Shown piece by piece: positions 8,031 through 16,491 of a DNA stretch of 60,877 nucleotides. The notes under the pieces were generated by a model. The model did not search any database. It was not told where the DNA came from and saw nothing but the letters and a program-made list of their open reading frames with translations. The translations under genes were made by a program, and so were the position numbers. The stretch is from the NCBI GenBank assembly GCA_945870505.1, contig CAMBSN010000005.1, positions 1-60,877 on the forward strand, written 5' to 3'. How positions within the stretch are numbered: position 1 is the first letter of the stretch; the number at the start of each line of letters is the position of its first letter. This stretch comes from Candidatus Kuenenia stuttgartensis. Its GTDB lineage: Bacteria; Planctomycetota; Planctomycetia; Pirellulales; UBA1268.

Positions 8031-9680
8031 ATGGCTGTGACATCGATGACCCGGGGGCGATCGCTGGTGGTCGAGTTGTTGACCGCTGCCTTGCTGGGGT
8101 GGGCCGCTCTGGTGTGGGCGAACGAAGAGGCCTCGGTCGACAGCCCTGTCACCGTGAACGAACCGATCGATGAGGTCGAGGACGTCCCCGACGCGGAAGC
8201 CCAGGCACCGGAACTGACCCAAGCCGACGCGCCCCAGGCCGAACAGCCCTCTGGCGAACCCGACGAGTCGGGTGAGTCCGAAGCACCCCTTGCGGGGGTG
8301 GCTGTCGAGACTGTCACCGAACCCACCGCCGAGCCCATCGCCGAATCAGTCCACTCCCACCGCATTCGGATCAAACTCGATGTCGCCGGCGAGATCTTCG
8401 CGCCGGCGGGCCGAGACGTGCCGCCAGTGCGGCGGCCGATCGCGGTCGACGCCCGGTTCGACTTCGTGCAGACCCGCTCCGACGAGCAGGGCCAAAACGT
8501 GACGCGGCACTACCGCGACGCGGCAGCCGACGTGCGGGTCGATGACGCCGTTCGGACAGCGCGGCTTCCGAATGATGCCCGTACGATGCGGGTCGTGCTC
8601 GAAGGCGCGACACCGATCCCATTCTTGGAGATGGGATTCCTGAGTCGTGAGGAGTTCGACCTCCTGGAGACGCCATTCGACCCGCTGCTGCTCGACCACC
8701 TCCTGCCGGATCAGCCGGTGGCGCTTGGCGACTCGTGGACTGTGGCGGCCGACGCGGTCGCCGGACTGCTCGCGATCGACACTGTGGAATCAGGCGGCCT
8801 CGATGCGAAACTCATCGAGGTCGTCGATGGCCGTGCCGCGGTGAAGCTCTCGGGAATCATCGACGGCGCCGCCGATGGTGTGCCGACGCACGTCGTCGTC
8901 GAAGGCACGTGCGCCGCGGCGGCCAGCGATGCCGATGGCGGTGTGCGCCTCGGCAGCGGGATCACAAACCTCGCCGTGACGCTCCAGGAGCGGCGCGAGG
9001 CCAGTCACGTCGCTCCCGGCTTCGACGTCGAGGCCCGGCTCACGGTCGCCCAGGCGGCGGTGGAGGAGCGGGCCGGTGCCGATGTCGCCGCTGCGGAACA
9101 GCCCGGTGTCGGGAGCCGTCTCCGCGGTGCCGGCAAGCCGGGATTCATTTGGCAGCGTGATGCGGCCGATCGCTACGACCTTGTGCACGACTCGCGCTGG
9201 CGGGCGATCGAAGACGGTCCCGACGGCCTCGTGATGAGATTCGTCGATCGCGGAGCCCTGGTCGCGCAGTGTTCGATCACCGCCCTGCCCCGTGCGCCGT
9301 CGCAGTCGCCTCCCACAATCGCGGAGGTCGAACGCGATCTCGAGCGGTCGCTCGCCGGGCAGTTCGGCAGGCTTGAGCACTCGTCAGAGGCGACACGGAG
9401 CGACGGTATCCGGCTGGTGCGAGTGGTGGCAACCGGACGGGCCGACGGCCTCCCATTTCGCTGGGTTCACTGCGTGCTCACTGACGGGACTGGCCACCGA
9501 CTCGTCGTGACCTGCACGCTCGAGCAGTCGCAGGAAAAACGGTTTGGAACGTCCGATCGGGAACTGGTGGACGGCATTCGGCTCCCGACGGATGGGGAAT
9601 CCGGGCCGAAAACCGTTGATGATGACGGGCTGACCTCTGGCCGCCAGGCCCGGCTCCCGCAGGAATCCCGCACGCCTTGA
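8031..9680 (+). CDS. Secreted protein of unknown function
   Basis: This 549-residue protein has a signal peptide ending at about Ala30 (LGWAALVWA). An acidic, Pro/Ala/Glu-rich low-complexity linker follows (about 31-105), then a globular part of about 230 residues, a short linker rich in Ala and Gly, and a C-terminal domain of about 180 residues. The C-terminal section (RLVRVVATGRADGLPFRW onwards) has the strand pattern of PsbP/DUF1795-like domains, which is a weak inference. GGGGGAGGG lies 5-10 bases before the ATG. It is followed 170 bases later by infC but is probably not part of that operon. Confidence 0.75.
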   Translation: MAVTSMTRGRSLVVELLTAALLGWAALVWANEEASVDSPVTVNEPIDEVEDVPDAEAQAPELTQADAPQAEQPSGEPDESGESEAPLAGVAVETVTEPTAEPIAESVHSHRIRIKLDVAGEIFAPAGRDVPPVRRPIAVDARFDFVQTRSDEQGQNVTRHYRDAAADVRVDDAVRTARLPNDARTMRVVLEGATPIPFLEMGFLSREEFDLLETPFDPLLLDHLLPDQPVALGDSWTVAADAVAGLLAIDTVESGGLDAKLIEVVDGRAAVKLSGIIDGAADGVPTHVVVEGTCAAAASDADGGVRLGSGITNLAVTLQERREASHVAPGFDVEARLTVAQAAVEERAGADVAAAEQPGVGSRLRGAGKPGFIWQRDAADRYDLVHDSRWRAIEDGPDGLVMRFVDRGALVAQCSITALPRAPSQSPPTIAEVERDLERSLAGQFGRLEHSSEATRSDGIRLVRVVATGRADGLPFRWVHCVLTDGTGHRLVVTCTLEQSQEKRFGTSDRELVDGIRLPTDGESGPKTVDDDGLTSGRQARLPQESRTP

Positions 9681-9720
9681 CGCTGCCCGGTTTGACGGCG
9701 ACACTCTTTTTTGTGTGGAA

Positions 9721-9747
9721 ATACCCCCTTCGTCCGCGTCGGGGTAT
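9721..9747 (+). promoter_or_regulatory. Hairpin in the infC leader
   Basis: ATACCCC (9721-9727) pairs perfectly with GGGGTAT (9741-9747) around a 13-base loop, about 100 bases before infC. A possible -35 element TTGACG lies at 9692-9697, and a weak ACAC/GTGT stem with a T-run follows it. infC-rpmI-rplT leaders are commonly regulated by L20 or by attenuation; whether this hairpin does so is not shown. Confidence 0.35.
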
Positions 9748-9837
9748 GGTCGCACTCCAAATTCGACAGGAGATTCGCCGGCCCGGTGTGCGAGCAGCAC
9801 GACGTCGTTCCGGTTGGCGATCATCCGATCCGCGGCC

Positions 9838-9853
9838 GGAGGCGTGAGCCATC
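9838..9853 (+). promoter_or_regulatory. infC: infC ribosome binding site and AUC start codon
   Basis: GGAGG at 9838-9842 stands 8 bases before ATC at 9851-9853. The frame is closed upstream by TGA at 9845-9847, and no ATG, GTG or TTG exists before GTG at 9902. The codons from 9851 encode the conserved IF-3 N-terminus ([18 protein letters not shown]), so translation must begin at the ATC. Confidence 0.85.
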
Positions 9854-10351
9854 GAGAAGCAGCATCGCATCAACGAGCAGATCCGGATCACCCCAATCCG
9901 GGTGATTGCGGCCGACGGTGGACAACTCGGCATCATCTCCACCGACGAGGCGATGAGCCTTGCGCGCGGGGCCGGCCTCGATCTTGTAGAGGTGGCGCCT
10001 AACGAGAAGCCGCCCGTCTGCCGGATCATGGACTTTGGCAAGTTCAAGTACCAACAGAAAAAGAAGCATCACAAGACCCACGTCCACCACGCGAAGATCA
10101 AGGAGATCCGCCTCCGTCCCAAGACGGGAGAGCACGACATCGAGTTCAAGGTCAATCAGGCGAAGGGCTTCCTCATCCACAAGGACAAGGTGGTTGTCTC
10201 GGTCGTCTTTCGTGGCCGTGAACTTGCCCACATCGACGAAGGCCAGCGTGTCATGAAGCAGATCGTCGCGCAACTCGAGCCCGTCAGCAAGATCGAGGCG
10301 CCGCCGCAGCAAATGGGACGCAGGCTCGTCTGCACGCTCTCGCCCAAGTAA
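9851..10351 (+). CDS. infC: Translation initiation factor IF-3
   Basis: This 166-residue protein matches IF-3 along its whole length: RINEQIR-x-x-P-x-RVI, [45 protein letters not shown], then the C-terminal domain with [20 protein letters not shown] and the IVAQLEP region. IF-3 binds the 30S subunit, prevents premature 50S joining and rejects non-standard start codons. The start is a non-standard AUC. Choosing the first ordinary start (GTG 9902) would remove 17 conserved residues. A rare start codon is known to make infC translation respond to IF-3 level in other bacteria (AUU in Escherichia coli), so the same feedback is likely. It heads infC-rpmI; rplT lies downstream after a long repeat-filled gap. 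Confidence 0.97.
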   Translation: MEKQHRINEQIRITPIRVIAADGGQLGIISTDEAMSLARGAGLDLVEVAPNEKPPVCRIMDFGKFKYQQKKKHHKTHVHHAKIKEIRLRPKTGEHDIEFKVNQAKGFLIHKDKVVVSVVFRGRELAHIDEGQRVMKQIVAQLEPVSKIEAPPQQMGRRLVCTLSPK

Positions 10352-10409
10352 TCACGCCCCGCACTATCCAGCAGTTCCCGCACACATTTCCCGAACGAGG
10401 AGAGTTGTC

Positions 10410-10613
10410 ATGCCAAAGCAGAAGACCCACAAGGGCGTCAAGAAGCGTTTCCGGATCACTGCCACCGGCAAGGTGAAGCATCGCCGCGCCGGCACGAGCC
10501 ACCTTCAGGTCCGCCTGACGGCGAAGCGGAAGCGGAAGCTCCGCGGCACGGGCGTGTTGGCGGAGTCCGACGTGCATCGGATCCACGACGCGCTCGGCAA
10601 GTACAGTTACTGA
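10410..10613 (+). CDS. rpmI: Ribosomal protein bL35
   Basis: This 67-residue, strongly basic protein has the L35 signature: MPKQKTHKGVKKRFRITATGKVKHRRAGTSH at the start (KTHKG and FK/R-x-T-x-x-GK-x-K-x-x-x-A) and a Lys/Arg-rich middle (TAKRKRKLRG). It is a component of the 50S subunit. GAGGAGAG lies just before the ATG. It follows infC by 58 bases, the usual order. The normal next gene, rplT, is displaced by 606 bases of repeats. Confidence 0.97.
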   Translation: MPKQKTHKGVKKRFRITATGKVKHRRAGTSHLQVRLTAKRKRKLRGTGVLAESDVHRIHDALGKYSY

Positions 10614-10659
10614 ATACAAGCATGCACCGCTCTCGTGATACACGCCTGCACCGCCCTCG

Positions 10660-10847
10660 TGGCCGGTGCAGGCTGGGCCTGAGAGCCCGCCGTCCGGGCG
10701 GGCAGCGGGTTGGCGCTGCTTGGCCGTGTGCAGGCTGGGCCTGAGGGCCCGCCGTCCGGGCGGGCCGTTGGGTGGCGGTTCTTGGCCGGGTGCAGGCTGA
10801 GCCTGAGAGCCCGCCATCCAGGAGGGCTGTTGGGTGGCGCCTCTTGC
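10660..10847 (+). repeat. Three tandem copies of a 62 bp unit
   Basis: The phrase TGGCCGG-TGCAGGCTGGGCC, then GAGAGCCCGCCGTCCGGGCGGGC, recurs with GGCTGGGC/GGCTGAGC at 10671, 10733 and 10795, a period of 62. The third copy has diverged. Each unit contains a GCCCGCC-gtcc-GGGCGGGC hairpin. The gap is 10614-11219. Further on, 10877-10896 and 10986-11000 carry the GCC-GTGAGGCGTGGG palindrome family also found at 27483-27667. No gene is seen. Confidence 0.8.
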
Positions 10848-11219
10848 GGGCTCCGCGTGATCCTCGCGTACAAGCCCAACGCCGTGAGGCGTGGGACGCG
10901 GCCAGAACAGACTCGGCATCCTCTCGACCGCGCCCGAGGCCTTACGGCCTTCGGCTTGCACGGGCGGCTACCCACTGTCCGTACAAGCCGTGAGGCGTGG
11001 GGACCAACCGCCACCACATGCCGCCGGCCGCGAGCATGTCACCGCCGGCGGCTCGCCCTTCCGTTTGATCTCGCGCCCCTTCCCGCCCCTACCAGCGCCG
11101 CCGCTCACGAAAACCCGCCGAATTTTCCCAGCGCCCTTGCAATTGCGGCGATTGACGCCAGATTTTAAGGTTCCCTAGTCCGGGCCCACCGGGCCCCCAG
11201 CCGTCCAAGGTTTCGATCC

Positions 11220-11597
11220 ATGCGTACCAAGAGCGTTGTCCCGCGTCTCCGTGCCAAGAAGCGTCTCTTCAAGCGAGTGAAGGGATCCGTCGGTGGTCGC
11301 CGCCGCCTGCTCCGCACAGCCAAGGAGTCGATCATCCGCGCGGGCGTGTACGCACGGCGGGACCGGCGGCGCAAGAAGCGTGACTTCCGCCGCCTCTGGA
11401 TCGTGCGGCTCAACGCAGCCTGCCGCGAGCGGGGTTTCCGCTACAGCCAGCTGATCGCGGGTCTCGTCAAGATCGGCTGCGAACTCGATCGGCGTACGCT
11501 CGCGGAGATGGCGGTGCTCGACCCGACCGGGTTCGATGCCATCGCCGCCGAGGTGCGGAAGGCCCTCGACCTGCCGGAACCGGCCGCGGTCGCGTGA
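11220..11597 (+). CDS. rplT: Ribosomal protein bL20
   Basis: This 125-residue protein carries the L20 signature: [52 protein letters not shown], then the globular C-terminal domain ([31 protein letters not shown]). L20 is an early 50S assembly protein and in several bacteria represses its own operon through a leader RNA. The upstream sequence ends AAGG-x9-ATG, a weak ribosome site. Because of the 606-base gap after rpmI, it may have its own promoter: the AT-richer stretch 11100-11175 just upstream is the likely location. pheS starts 4 bases after its stop. Confidence 0.97.
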   Translation: MRTKSVVPRLRAKKRLFKRVKGSVGGRRRLLRTAKESIIRAGVYARRDRRRKKRDFRRLWIVRLNAACRERGFRYSQLIAGLVKIGCELDRRTLAEMAVLDPTGFDAIAAEVRKALDLPEPAAVA

Positions 11598-11601
11598 AGC
11601 C

Positions 11602-12621
11602 GTGACAGCCGTGCCGCTCGACACGTTCCGCGCTGAACTGGAGCGGCTGCGCACCGATGCGGAGGCTGCCCTCGCGGCGGCTGGCGATGCGGCGGCAGTC
11701 GAGGCTGCCCGCATCGAGTTTCTCGGTGCCAAGAGCGGCCGCCTCAAGGCGATCCAAAAATCGCTCGGTGGCCTCGCCGCAGCCGAGAAGCCGGCCGGCG
11801 GCAAACAGTTCAACGACACGAAGAACGCGATCACGGCCTGCTTCGAGGCGGCGCAGGCCCGGGTCGCGGGCGGGGCCTCCGGACCGGCGGTTGAGGCGAT
11901 CGACGTCACGCTTCCCGCGGACCGTATCCGCCTCGGTCACCTCCATCCGATCACCAAGACGATTCGCCGCGTTCAGGAGATCATGGGACGCCTGGGCTTC
12001 GAGAGCGTGGACGGGCCCGAGGTCGAAGACCAGTGGCACAACTTCGAAGCCCTGGCGATTCCGGCCGAGCACCCGGCCCGCGACCCGCTCGACAACTTCT
12101 ATCTCGCGGTCGCCCGCGGGGCCGATCCGCTGCTGCTCCGGTCGCAGACGAGCACCGTGCAGATCCGCGTGATGGAGAAGCGTGAGCCGCCGCTGCGGAT
12201 CGTGTCGCTCGGCCGCGTCTACCGCCCCGACACGGCCGATGCCACGCACTACCCGATGTTCCATCAGGTGGAGGGCCTGCTCGTTGAACCCGGCACCACG
12301 ATGGCCCACCTCAAGAGTGTGCTGCGGATGTTCGCTTCGAGTTTCCTCGGCGGCGACGTCAAGGTTCGCTTTCGGCCGTCGTTTTTCCCGTTCACCGAGC
12401 CGAGCGTCGAGGTCGACATGGAATGGGGCGGCCGTTGGGTGGAGATGGGCGGCGCCGGGATGGTCGATCCCGCGGTGCTCGAGTCGGTGGGCTACGACCC
12501 CGATACGGTCACCGGCTTCGCGTTTGGGCTGGGGGTGGAGCGGATCGCCGCCCGCCGCCACGGCGTGGAAGACATCCGGGACTTTTACCGCAACGACGTC
12601 AGGTTCCTGAGGCAGTTCTGA
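11602..12621 (+). CDS. pheS: Phenylalanyl-tRNA synthetase alpha subunit
   Basis: This 339-residue protein is translated from GTG at 11602 (GTG 11611 is an alternative), directly behind rplT. An N-terminal coiled-coil region (residues 1-85) is followed by the class II catalytic core: [20 protein letters not shown], motif 2 with [22 protein letters not shown], and motif 3 with [31 protein letters not shown]. It forms an alpha2-beta2 enzyme with PheT, whose gene begins 4 bases after its stop. The enzyme charges tRNA-Phe in the cytoplasm. Gene order infC-rpmI-rplT-pheS-pheT is the classical one apart from the gap before rplT. Confidence 0.97.
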   Translation: MTAVPLDTFRAELERLRTDAEAALAAAGDAAAVEAARIEFLGAKSGRLKAIQKSLGGLAAAEKPAGGKQFNDTKNAITACFEAAQARVAGGASGPAVEAIDVTLPADRIRLGHLHPITKTIRRVQEIMGRLGFESVDGPEVEDQWHNFEALAIPAEHPARDPLDNFYLAVARGADPLLLRSQTSTVQIRVMEKREPPLRIVSLGRVYRPDTADATHYPMFHQVEGLLVEPGTTMAHLKSVLRMFASSFLGGDVKVRFRPSFFPFTEPSVEVDMEWGGRWVEMGGAGMVDPAVLESVGYDPDTVTGFAFGLGVERIAARRHGVEDIRDFYRNDVRFLRQF

Positions 12622-12625
12622 CGCC

Positions 12626-14686
12626 ATGATCATCTCGACGAACTGGCTGGCGGATTACGTGCAGGCCCCGGGGTCGGTCGACGACATGGTCGAGCGACTG
12701 CTCATGTCGGGGCTCAACCACGAGTCCACGACGGCAGTGGGCGACGACACAGCGGTTGAGATCGAAGTCACCAGCAACCGCCCGGACTGCCTCGGCCACA
12801 TCGGCGTGGCCCGGGAGGTGGCAGTGCTCTTCGGTCGGCCGCTCCACGTGCCCGACCCGCGGCCACTCGAGGGTGTCGGCGAGGTAACGCGGAGCGTCGC
12901 CGTTGAGATCCTGTCACCCGAGATCTGCCCCTGCTACACGGCACGGGTGATTCGCGGGGTGAAGGTTGGCCCCAGCCCGAAGTGGCTCGTCGATCGGCTG
13001 GCCACCGTGGGGGTGGCGAGCGTCAACAACGTGGTGGACGTCACCAACTATGTGATGCTGGAGAGCGGTCAACCGCTGCACGCCTTCGACCTCGCGAAGA
13101 TCCGGGGCGGCCGGATCGTGGTGCGGCGGGCTGTCGAGGGAGAGCCGTTCGTTGCCATCAACCACAAGACCTACACGCTCTCCGAGCGGATGTGCGTGAT
13201 CGCCGACGCGGAGCGGCCAGTGGCGCTCGCCGGCGTGATGGGCGGCGCCGACACCGAGATCGCCGCCGACACGACCGATGTGCTTCTCGAATCGGCGCAG
13301 TTCGCGCCCCTGCCGGTGCGGGCCGCGGCCCGCGGGCTCGTGCTCGCGAGCGCCTCGTCGTATCGTTTCGAGCGCGGCCCCGACCCTGCGATGGTCGATT
13401 GGGCGAGTCGCCGGGCCGCCTCTCTGATCCTCGAACACGCGGGTGGGTTGCTTGAACGGGGCGTCGTGGTGGCCGGCCACGTGGCCTGCGCCCCGGCCGA
13501 GATCCGGCTGGCCGCGGACCGCGTGGGTGAGGTGCTCGGCGTCGACATCGCCGACGCTCGGCAAAGGCAGATCCTCACAGCACTCGGATTCGTCGAGGCC
13601 CGCGGTGCCGCGCCGCATGATCACCTCTGGCGAGCCCCCACGTGGCGGCGCGACTGCTGGCGAGAGATCGATCTCGTGGAGGAAATCACGAGGATCGAAG
13701 GCTACGGCCACGTGCCCGAGAACGCCGTGATCGCGGCGCGACCGGTTGAACTCTCGGCCCGCGAGCGGACCGTGCGCCGGGCCTCCGAGGTGCTCGTCGC
13801 CGCGGGGCTCTGTGAGGCGATGACGCGCAGCGTGGTCGCCGAAGAGATGGCCTCGATGCCGAGTCCGTGGGGCGAGGCCGCGCCGCTCGTGATCGCGCCG
13901 CCGCTGGTACGAGGTGCCGACCGCCTGCGGCGAAGCCTCCTGCCGAGCCTGCTCGAAGCCCGCGCCGGGAACGCCGCCGTCGGTGTGGACGACGCCGACC
14001 TGTTCGAGATGGCCCGCGCCTACCTCGCCCGTCGGGATGGTGACGATCCCCGGCGAGGCCCGGTTGAGGAGCCGCTGCTGGCTGGCATCGTGGTAGGCGG
14101 AGATTTTTCCCGGGTGAAGGGCCTGTGCGACGTCGTGCTTGCCGGACTGGGCCTCGATGGCGACGGAGTCTGTCTCGGCTATCGGCCCATCGATCTTGCT
14201 CCCTTCGCGCGTGGCCGTGCGGCCGAGGTGGTGCTCGAGCGATCCGGCCACGCCGCGGAGCGGGTGGCGGTCGTGGGCGAGGTGGCCGCGGACGTTGCCG
14301 GGCGGCTCGGCCTGCCGGGCCCGGTGTCGGCCGCCGAGGTGCGACTCGACCGGCTCACCTTCGCCGCGTCGATCGAGCGGCCGCTCGTGAAGCCGAGTGA
14401 TTTTCCCGCCGTGCAGCGGGACGTGAACCTCGTGGTGGACGAGGGCGTGCCGTGGGGCGAGGTCGAGGCGGCCATTCGCGAGGCAGCAGGCAATGTCTTG
14501 GAGGGCTGCCGGCTCGTGCAGGTCTGGCGCGACGCCGACCGTCTCGGCGCCGGCCGCAAGAGCTTTGTCGTCGCGATGGCGCTCCGCAGTGCCGCCAGCA
14601 CACTCTCCGGCGACGAGGCCGGCCGGATCGTCGACGGCGTGGTCGCTGAGTGCGGCCGCCGCGTGAACGCCGTCCTCAGGTCGTAG
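12626..14686 (+). CDS. pheT: Phenylalanyl-tRNA synthetase beta subunit (short form)
   Basis: The length is 686 residues against about 800 for the Escherichia coli protein. The start (MIISTNWLADYV) and the segment VEIEVTSNRPDCLGHIGVAREVA are typical, but the OB-fold tRNA-binding (EMAP) domain that normally lies between them is missing. The B3/B4 editing domain (about 120-300, with VNNVVDVTNYVMLESGQPLHAFD), the B5 domain and the catalytic-like core follow. The C-terminus is the FDX-ACB anticodon-binding domain (about 590-686, FPAVQRDVNLVV onward). Absence of the EMAP domain occurs naturally in some bacterial lineages, so this is not a broken gene. Confidence 0.96.
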   Translation: MIISTNWLADYVQAPGSVDDMVERLLMSGLNHESTTAVGDDTAVEIEVTSNRPDCLGHIGVAREVAVLFGRPLHVPDPRPLEGVGEVTRSVAVEILSPEICPCYTARVIRGVKVGPSPKWLVDRLATVGVASVNNVVDVTNYVMLESGQPLHAFDLAKIRGGRIVVRRAVEGEPFVAINHKTYTLSERMCVIADAERPVALAGVMGGADTEIAADTTDVLLESAQFAPLPVRAAARGLVLASASSYRFERGPDPAMVDWASRRAASLILEHAGGLLERGVVVAGHVACAPAEIRLAADRVGEVLGVDIADARQRQILTALGFVEARGAAPHDHLWRAPTWRRDCWREIDLVEEITRIEGYGHVPENAVIAARPVELSARERTVRRASEVLVAAGLCEAMTRSVVAEEMASMPSPWGEAAPLVIAPPLVRGADRLRRSLLPSLLEARAGNAAVGVDDADLFEMARAYLARRDGDDPRRGPVEEPLLAGIVVGGDFSRVKGLCDVVLAGLGLDGDGVCLGYRPIDLAPFARGRAAEVVLERSGHAAERVAVVGEVAADVAGRLGLPGPVSAAEVRLDRLTFAASIERPLVKPSDFPAVQRDVNLVVDEGVPWGEVEAAIREAAGNVLEGCRLVQVWRDADRLGAGRKSFVVAMALRSAASTLSGDEAGRIVDGVVAECGRRVNAVLRS

Positions 14687-14733
14687 GAACACCGGTCGGG
14701 CTCGACCGGCTCACCCATCGGGAGCGGTTGTTC

Positions 14734-16050
14734 ATGCCCGAGCCGCGACAGATCACCGTCGCCCCGCACGGCCACGTGCTCACGAACTCCGGCACCTGGT
14801 CGCCCGACTCGCGGTGGATCGTCTACGACATCCGCTCCGCGGCCGACGGCTCGACCTTTGACGGCACGCGGATCGAGCGGGTCGATGTGGAGACCGGGCG
14901 AGTTGAGGTGCTCTATGAGTCGCGAAACGGCCCGCATTGCGGCGTGGTGACATCGAGCCCGGTGGATGACCGGGTCGTGTTTATCCTCGGGCCGGAGTCG
15001 CCGACGCCCGACTGGTCGTACGGTGCTGCCCGCCGCCAGGGTGTCGTGGTGCGGGCGTCGCGGCCTGGCGTGATGGAGAACCTCGATGCCCGCGATCTCA
15101 CGCCCCCATTCACGGCCGGCGCCCTCCGTGGCGGCAGCCACGTGCATGTGTTCTCGCCCGACGGCGCGGCGATGAGTTTCACGTACGAGGACGCTGTGCT
15201 CGAGGCGGCGGCTGCCGGTCATGTGGCCACTGAGCAGAGCCTTCGCGGCGTGGGGGTGAGCGTCTGCGGGAGGCCGATCCTGGTGCCGAAGACGCACCCG
15301 CGCAACCACGACGGCTCCGCGTTCACGGTGCTCGCCTCCCAACTCAGCGATTCCCCGCGTCCCGGCAGCGACGAGATCTCGAAAGCCTTTGAGGAAGCCT
15401 GGATCGGCACGAACGGCTACGTGCGTGCCGACGGCTCGCGGCAGCGGCGGGCGATCGCCTTCCAGGGCAACGTCGTGACCGCCACGGGGGCGACGATCAG
15501 CGAGGTCTTTATCCTCGATCTACCCGATGATCTCACCGCTCTCTCCGTGACGGGCGACGGACCGATTGCCGGCACGGCCGTCACGCGGCCCGCTCCGCCG
15601 CGCGGCGTCACGCAGCGGCGGCTGACGTTCACGGCCGACCGCCGGCATCCGGGCATCCAGGGGCCGCGGCACTGGCTGCGATCGAGTCCGGACGGGTCGC
15701 GAATCGCGTTTCTGATGCGGGACGACGCCGGCGTCGTCCAGATCTTCACCGTGAATCCCGCCGGCGGCGAGTCGCGGCAGTTGACGCACGATGCCCTTGG
15801 CATCGCCAGTGCGTTTTCCTGGAGCCCCGACGGCCGGCACCTCGCGTGCGTCATCGACGGCAGCGTGTGTCTCGTCGCTGCCGACGGCGGCGCGGTGACC
15901 AGGCTCACGCCGCCGGTTTGCGACGGGTCGGCGCCGCGGCCGGAGGCCTGCGTGATTTCGCCCGATGGGAGGCGAATCGCCTACGTGCGTCACATCGCCG
16001 GCAGCGATGGCCAGGCGTGGAATCAGATCTTCACCGTCGAGACACGCTAG
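14734..16050 (+). CDS. TolB-like beta-propeller protein (DUF3748 type)
   Basis: This 438-residue protein starts at the ATG at 14734, which has GGGAG about 9 bases upstream; the frame is open further back but overlaps pheT. It has no signal peptide. It contains repeated S-P-D-G/S blades: TWSPDSRWIVYDIRS, FSPDGAAMSFTYED, SSPDGSRIAFLM, SWSPDGRHLACV and ISPDGRRIAYV. These form a WD40/TolB-type propeller. The N-terminal half resembles DUF3748 proteins, including the stretch on KTHPRNHDGSAFTVLASQL. It is likely cytoplasmic and binds or monitors a ligand; the substrate is unknown. It follows pheT by 47 bases but is probably not functionally linked to it. Confidence 0.8.
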   Translation: MPEPRQITVAPHGHVLTNSGTWSPDSRWIVYDIRSAADGSTFDGTRIERVDVETGRVEVLYESRNGPHCGVVTSSPVDDRVVFILGPESPTPDWSYGAARRQGVVVRASRPGVMENLDARDLTPPFTAGALRGGSHVHVFSPDGAAMSFTYEDAVLEAAAAGHVATEQSLRGVGVSVCGRPILVPKTHPRNHDGSAFTVLASQLSDSPRPGSDEISKAFEEAWIGTNGYVRADGSRQRRAIAFQGNVVTATGATISEVFILDLPDDLTALSVTGDGPIAGTAVTRPAPPRGVTQRRLTFTADRRHPGIQGPRHWLRSSPDGSRIAFLMRDDAGVVQIFTVNPAGGESRQLTHDALGIASAFSWSPDGRHLACVIDGSVCLVAADGGAVTRLTPPVCDGSAPRPEACVISPDGRRIAYVRHIAGSDGQAWNQIFTVETR

Positions 16051-16054
16051 AGCT

Positions 16055-16165
16055 CTCGGGGCTCCCCCCGTAGCACAGGTTGTCAACCTGTGTGTCTTTC
16101 CGTTTCGCACTGCGCTCAGGGTTGCCCATGCCCCGTCGCCGGACGTTCACTGCGGGCATCCTGCC
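16055..16165 (+). repeat. 111 bp direct repeat, copy 1
   Basis: It is identical to 16218-16328 apart from one base in the palindrome core (GTCAACC against GTTAACC). Each copy has a CACAGGTT/AACCTGTG palindrome (16074-16092 here) followed by the left arm of the terminal-inverted-repeat element (GGGTTGCCCATGCCCC). The gap 16051-16491 has no supported gene. Confidence 0.9.
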
Positions 16166-16217
16166 AATCCTGTTCGGCGCGGCAGATACAGGGCGGGTCG
16201 ACTCGTATCTGGCCTGG

Positions 16218-16328
16218 CTCGGGGCTCCCCCCGTAGCACAGGTTGTTAACCTGTGTGTCTTTCCGTTTCGCACTGCGCTCAGGGTTGCCCATGCCCCGTC
16301 GCCGGACGTTCACTGCGGGCATCCTGCC
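16218..16328 (+). repeat. 111 bp direct repeat, copy 2
   Basis: This is the second copy, 163 bases after the first. Its palindrome (16237-16255) reads CACAGGTT-gtt-AACCTGTG. Only this copy continues into a complete element with a right arm. Confidence 0.9.
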
Positions 16329-16411
16329 CTCCGCTCACTCGATGCCGGCTGCGCTCTCGGCATCCTGCCTTCGCTTGCCGCCAACGCCTGCTCTCGGAGC
16401 ATGGGCAACCC
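16281..16411 (+). repeat. Terminal-inverted-repeat element, variant copy
   Basis: GGGTTGCCCATGC at 16282-16294 is the exact inverse complement of GCATGGGCAACCC at 16399-16411. The interior (CGCCGGACGTTC near the left arm and a GCCAACGCC segment near the right) aligns with the copies at 33392-33529 and 49590-49725. Confidence 0.75.
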
Positions 16412-16491
16412 CTCGCATATCCCCATCGCTCACTCGATTGGGCTTCCTGTCCCCGCGTGCGCTTTGATTGACGAGGGGTAGCGGTGCCGCT

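Noticed and set aside
9902-10351. infC starting at GTG 9902
   Set aside because: The codons before it encode conserved IF-3 residues and an ideal ribosome site precedes ATC 9851, so the GTG is internal.
10660-10847. Tandem 62 bp repeats considered as a CRISPR array
   Set aside because: The units are contiguous and similar over their whole length, with no unique spacers; only three copies exist and no cas gene is present.
12914-14692. A 592-codon minus-strand open frame opposite pheT
   Set aside because: pheT is certain on the plus strand, and the antisense product is low-complexity with no motif.
16080-16481. Short open frames in the repeat region between the beta-propeller and DUF11 genes
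   Set aside because: They consist of repeat sequence in several frames and both strands. The same peptide appears twice only because of the 111 bp direct duplication.
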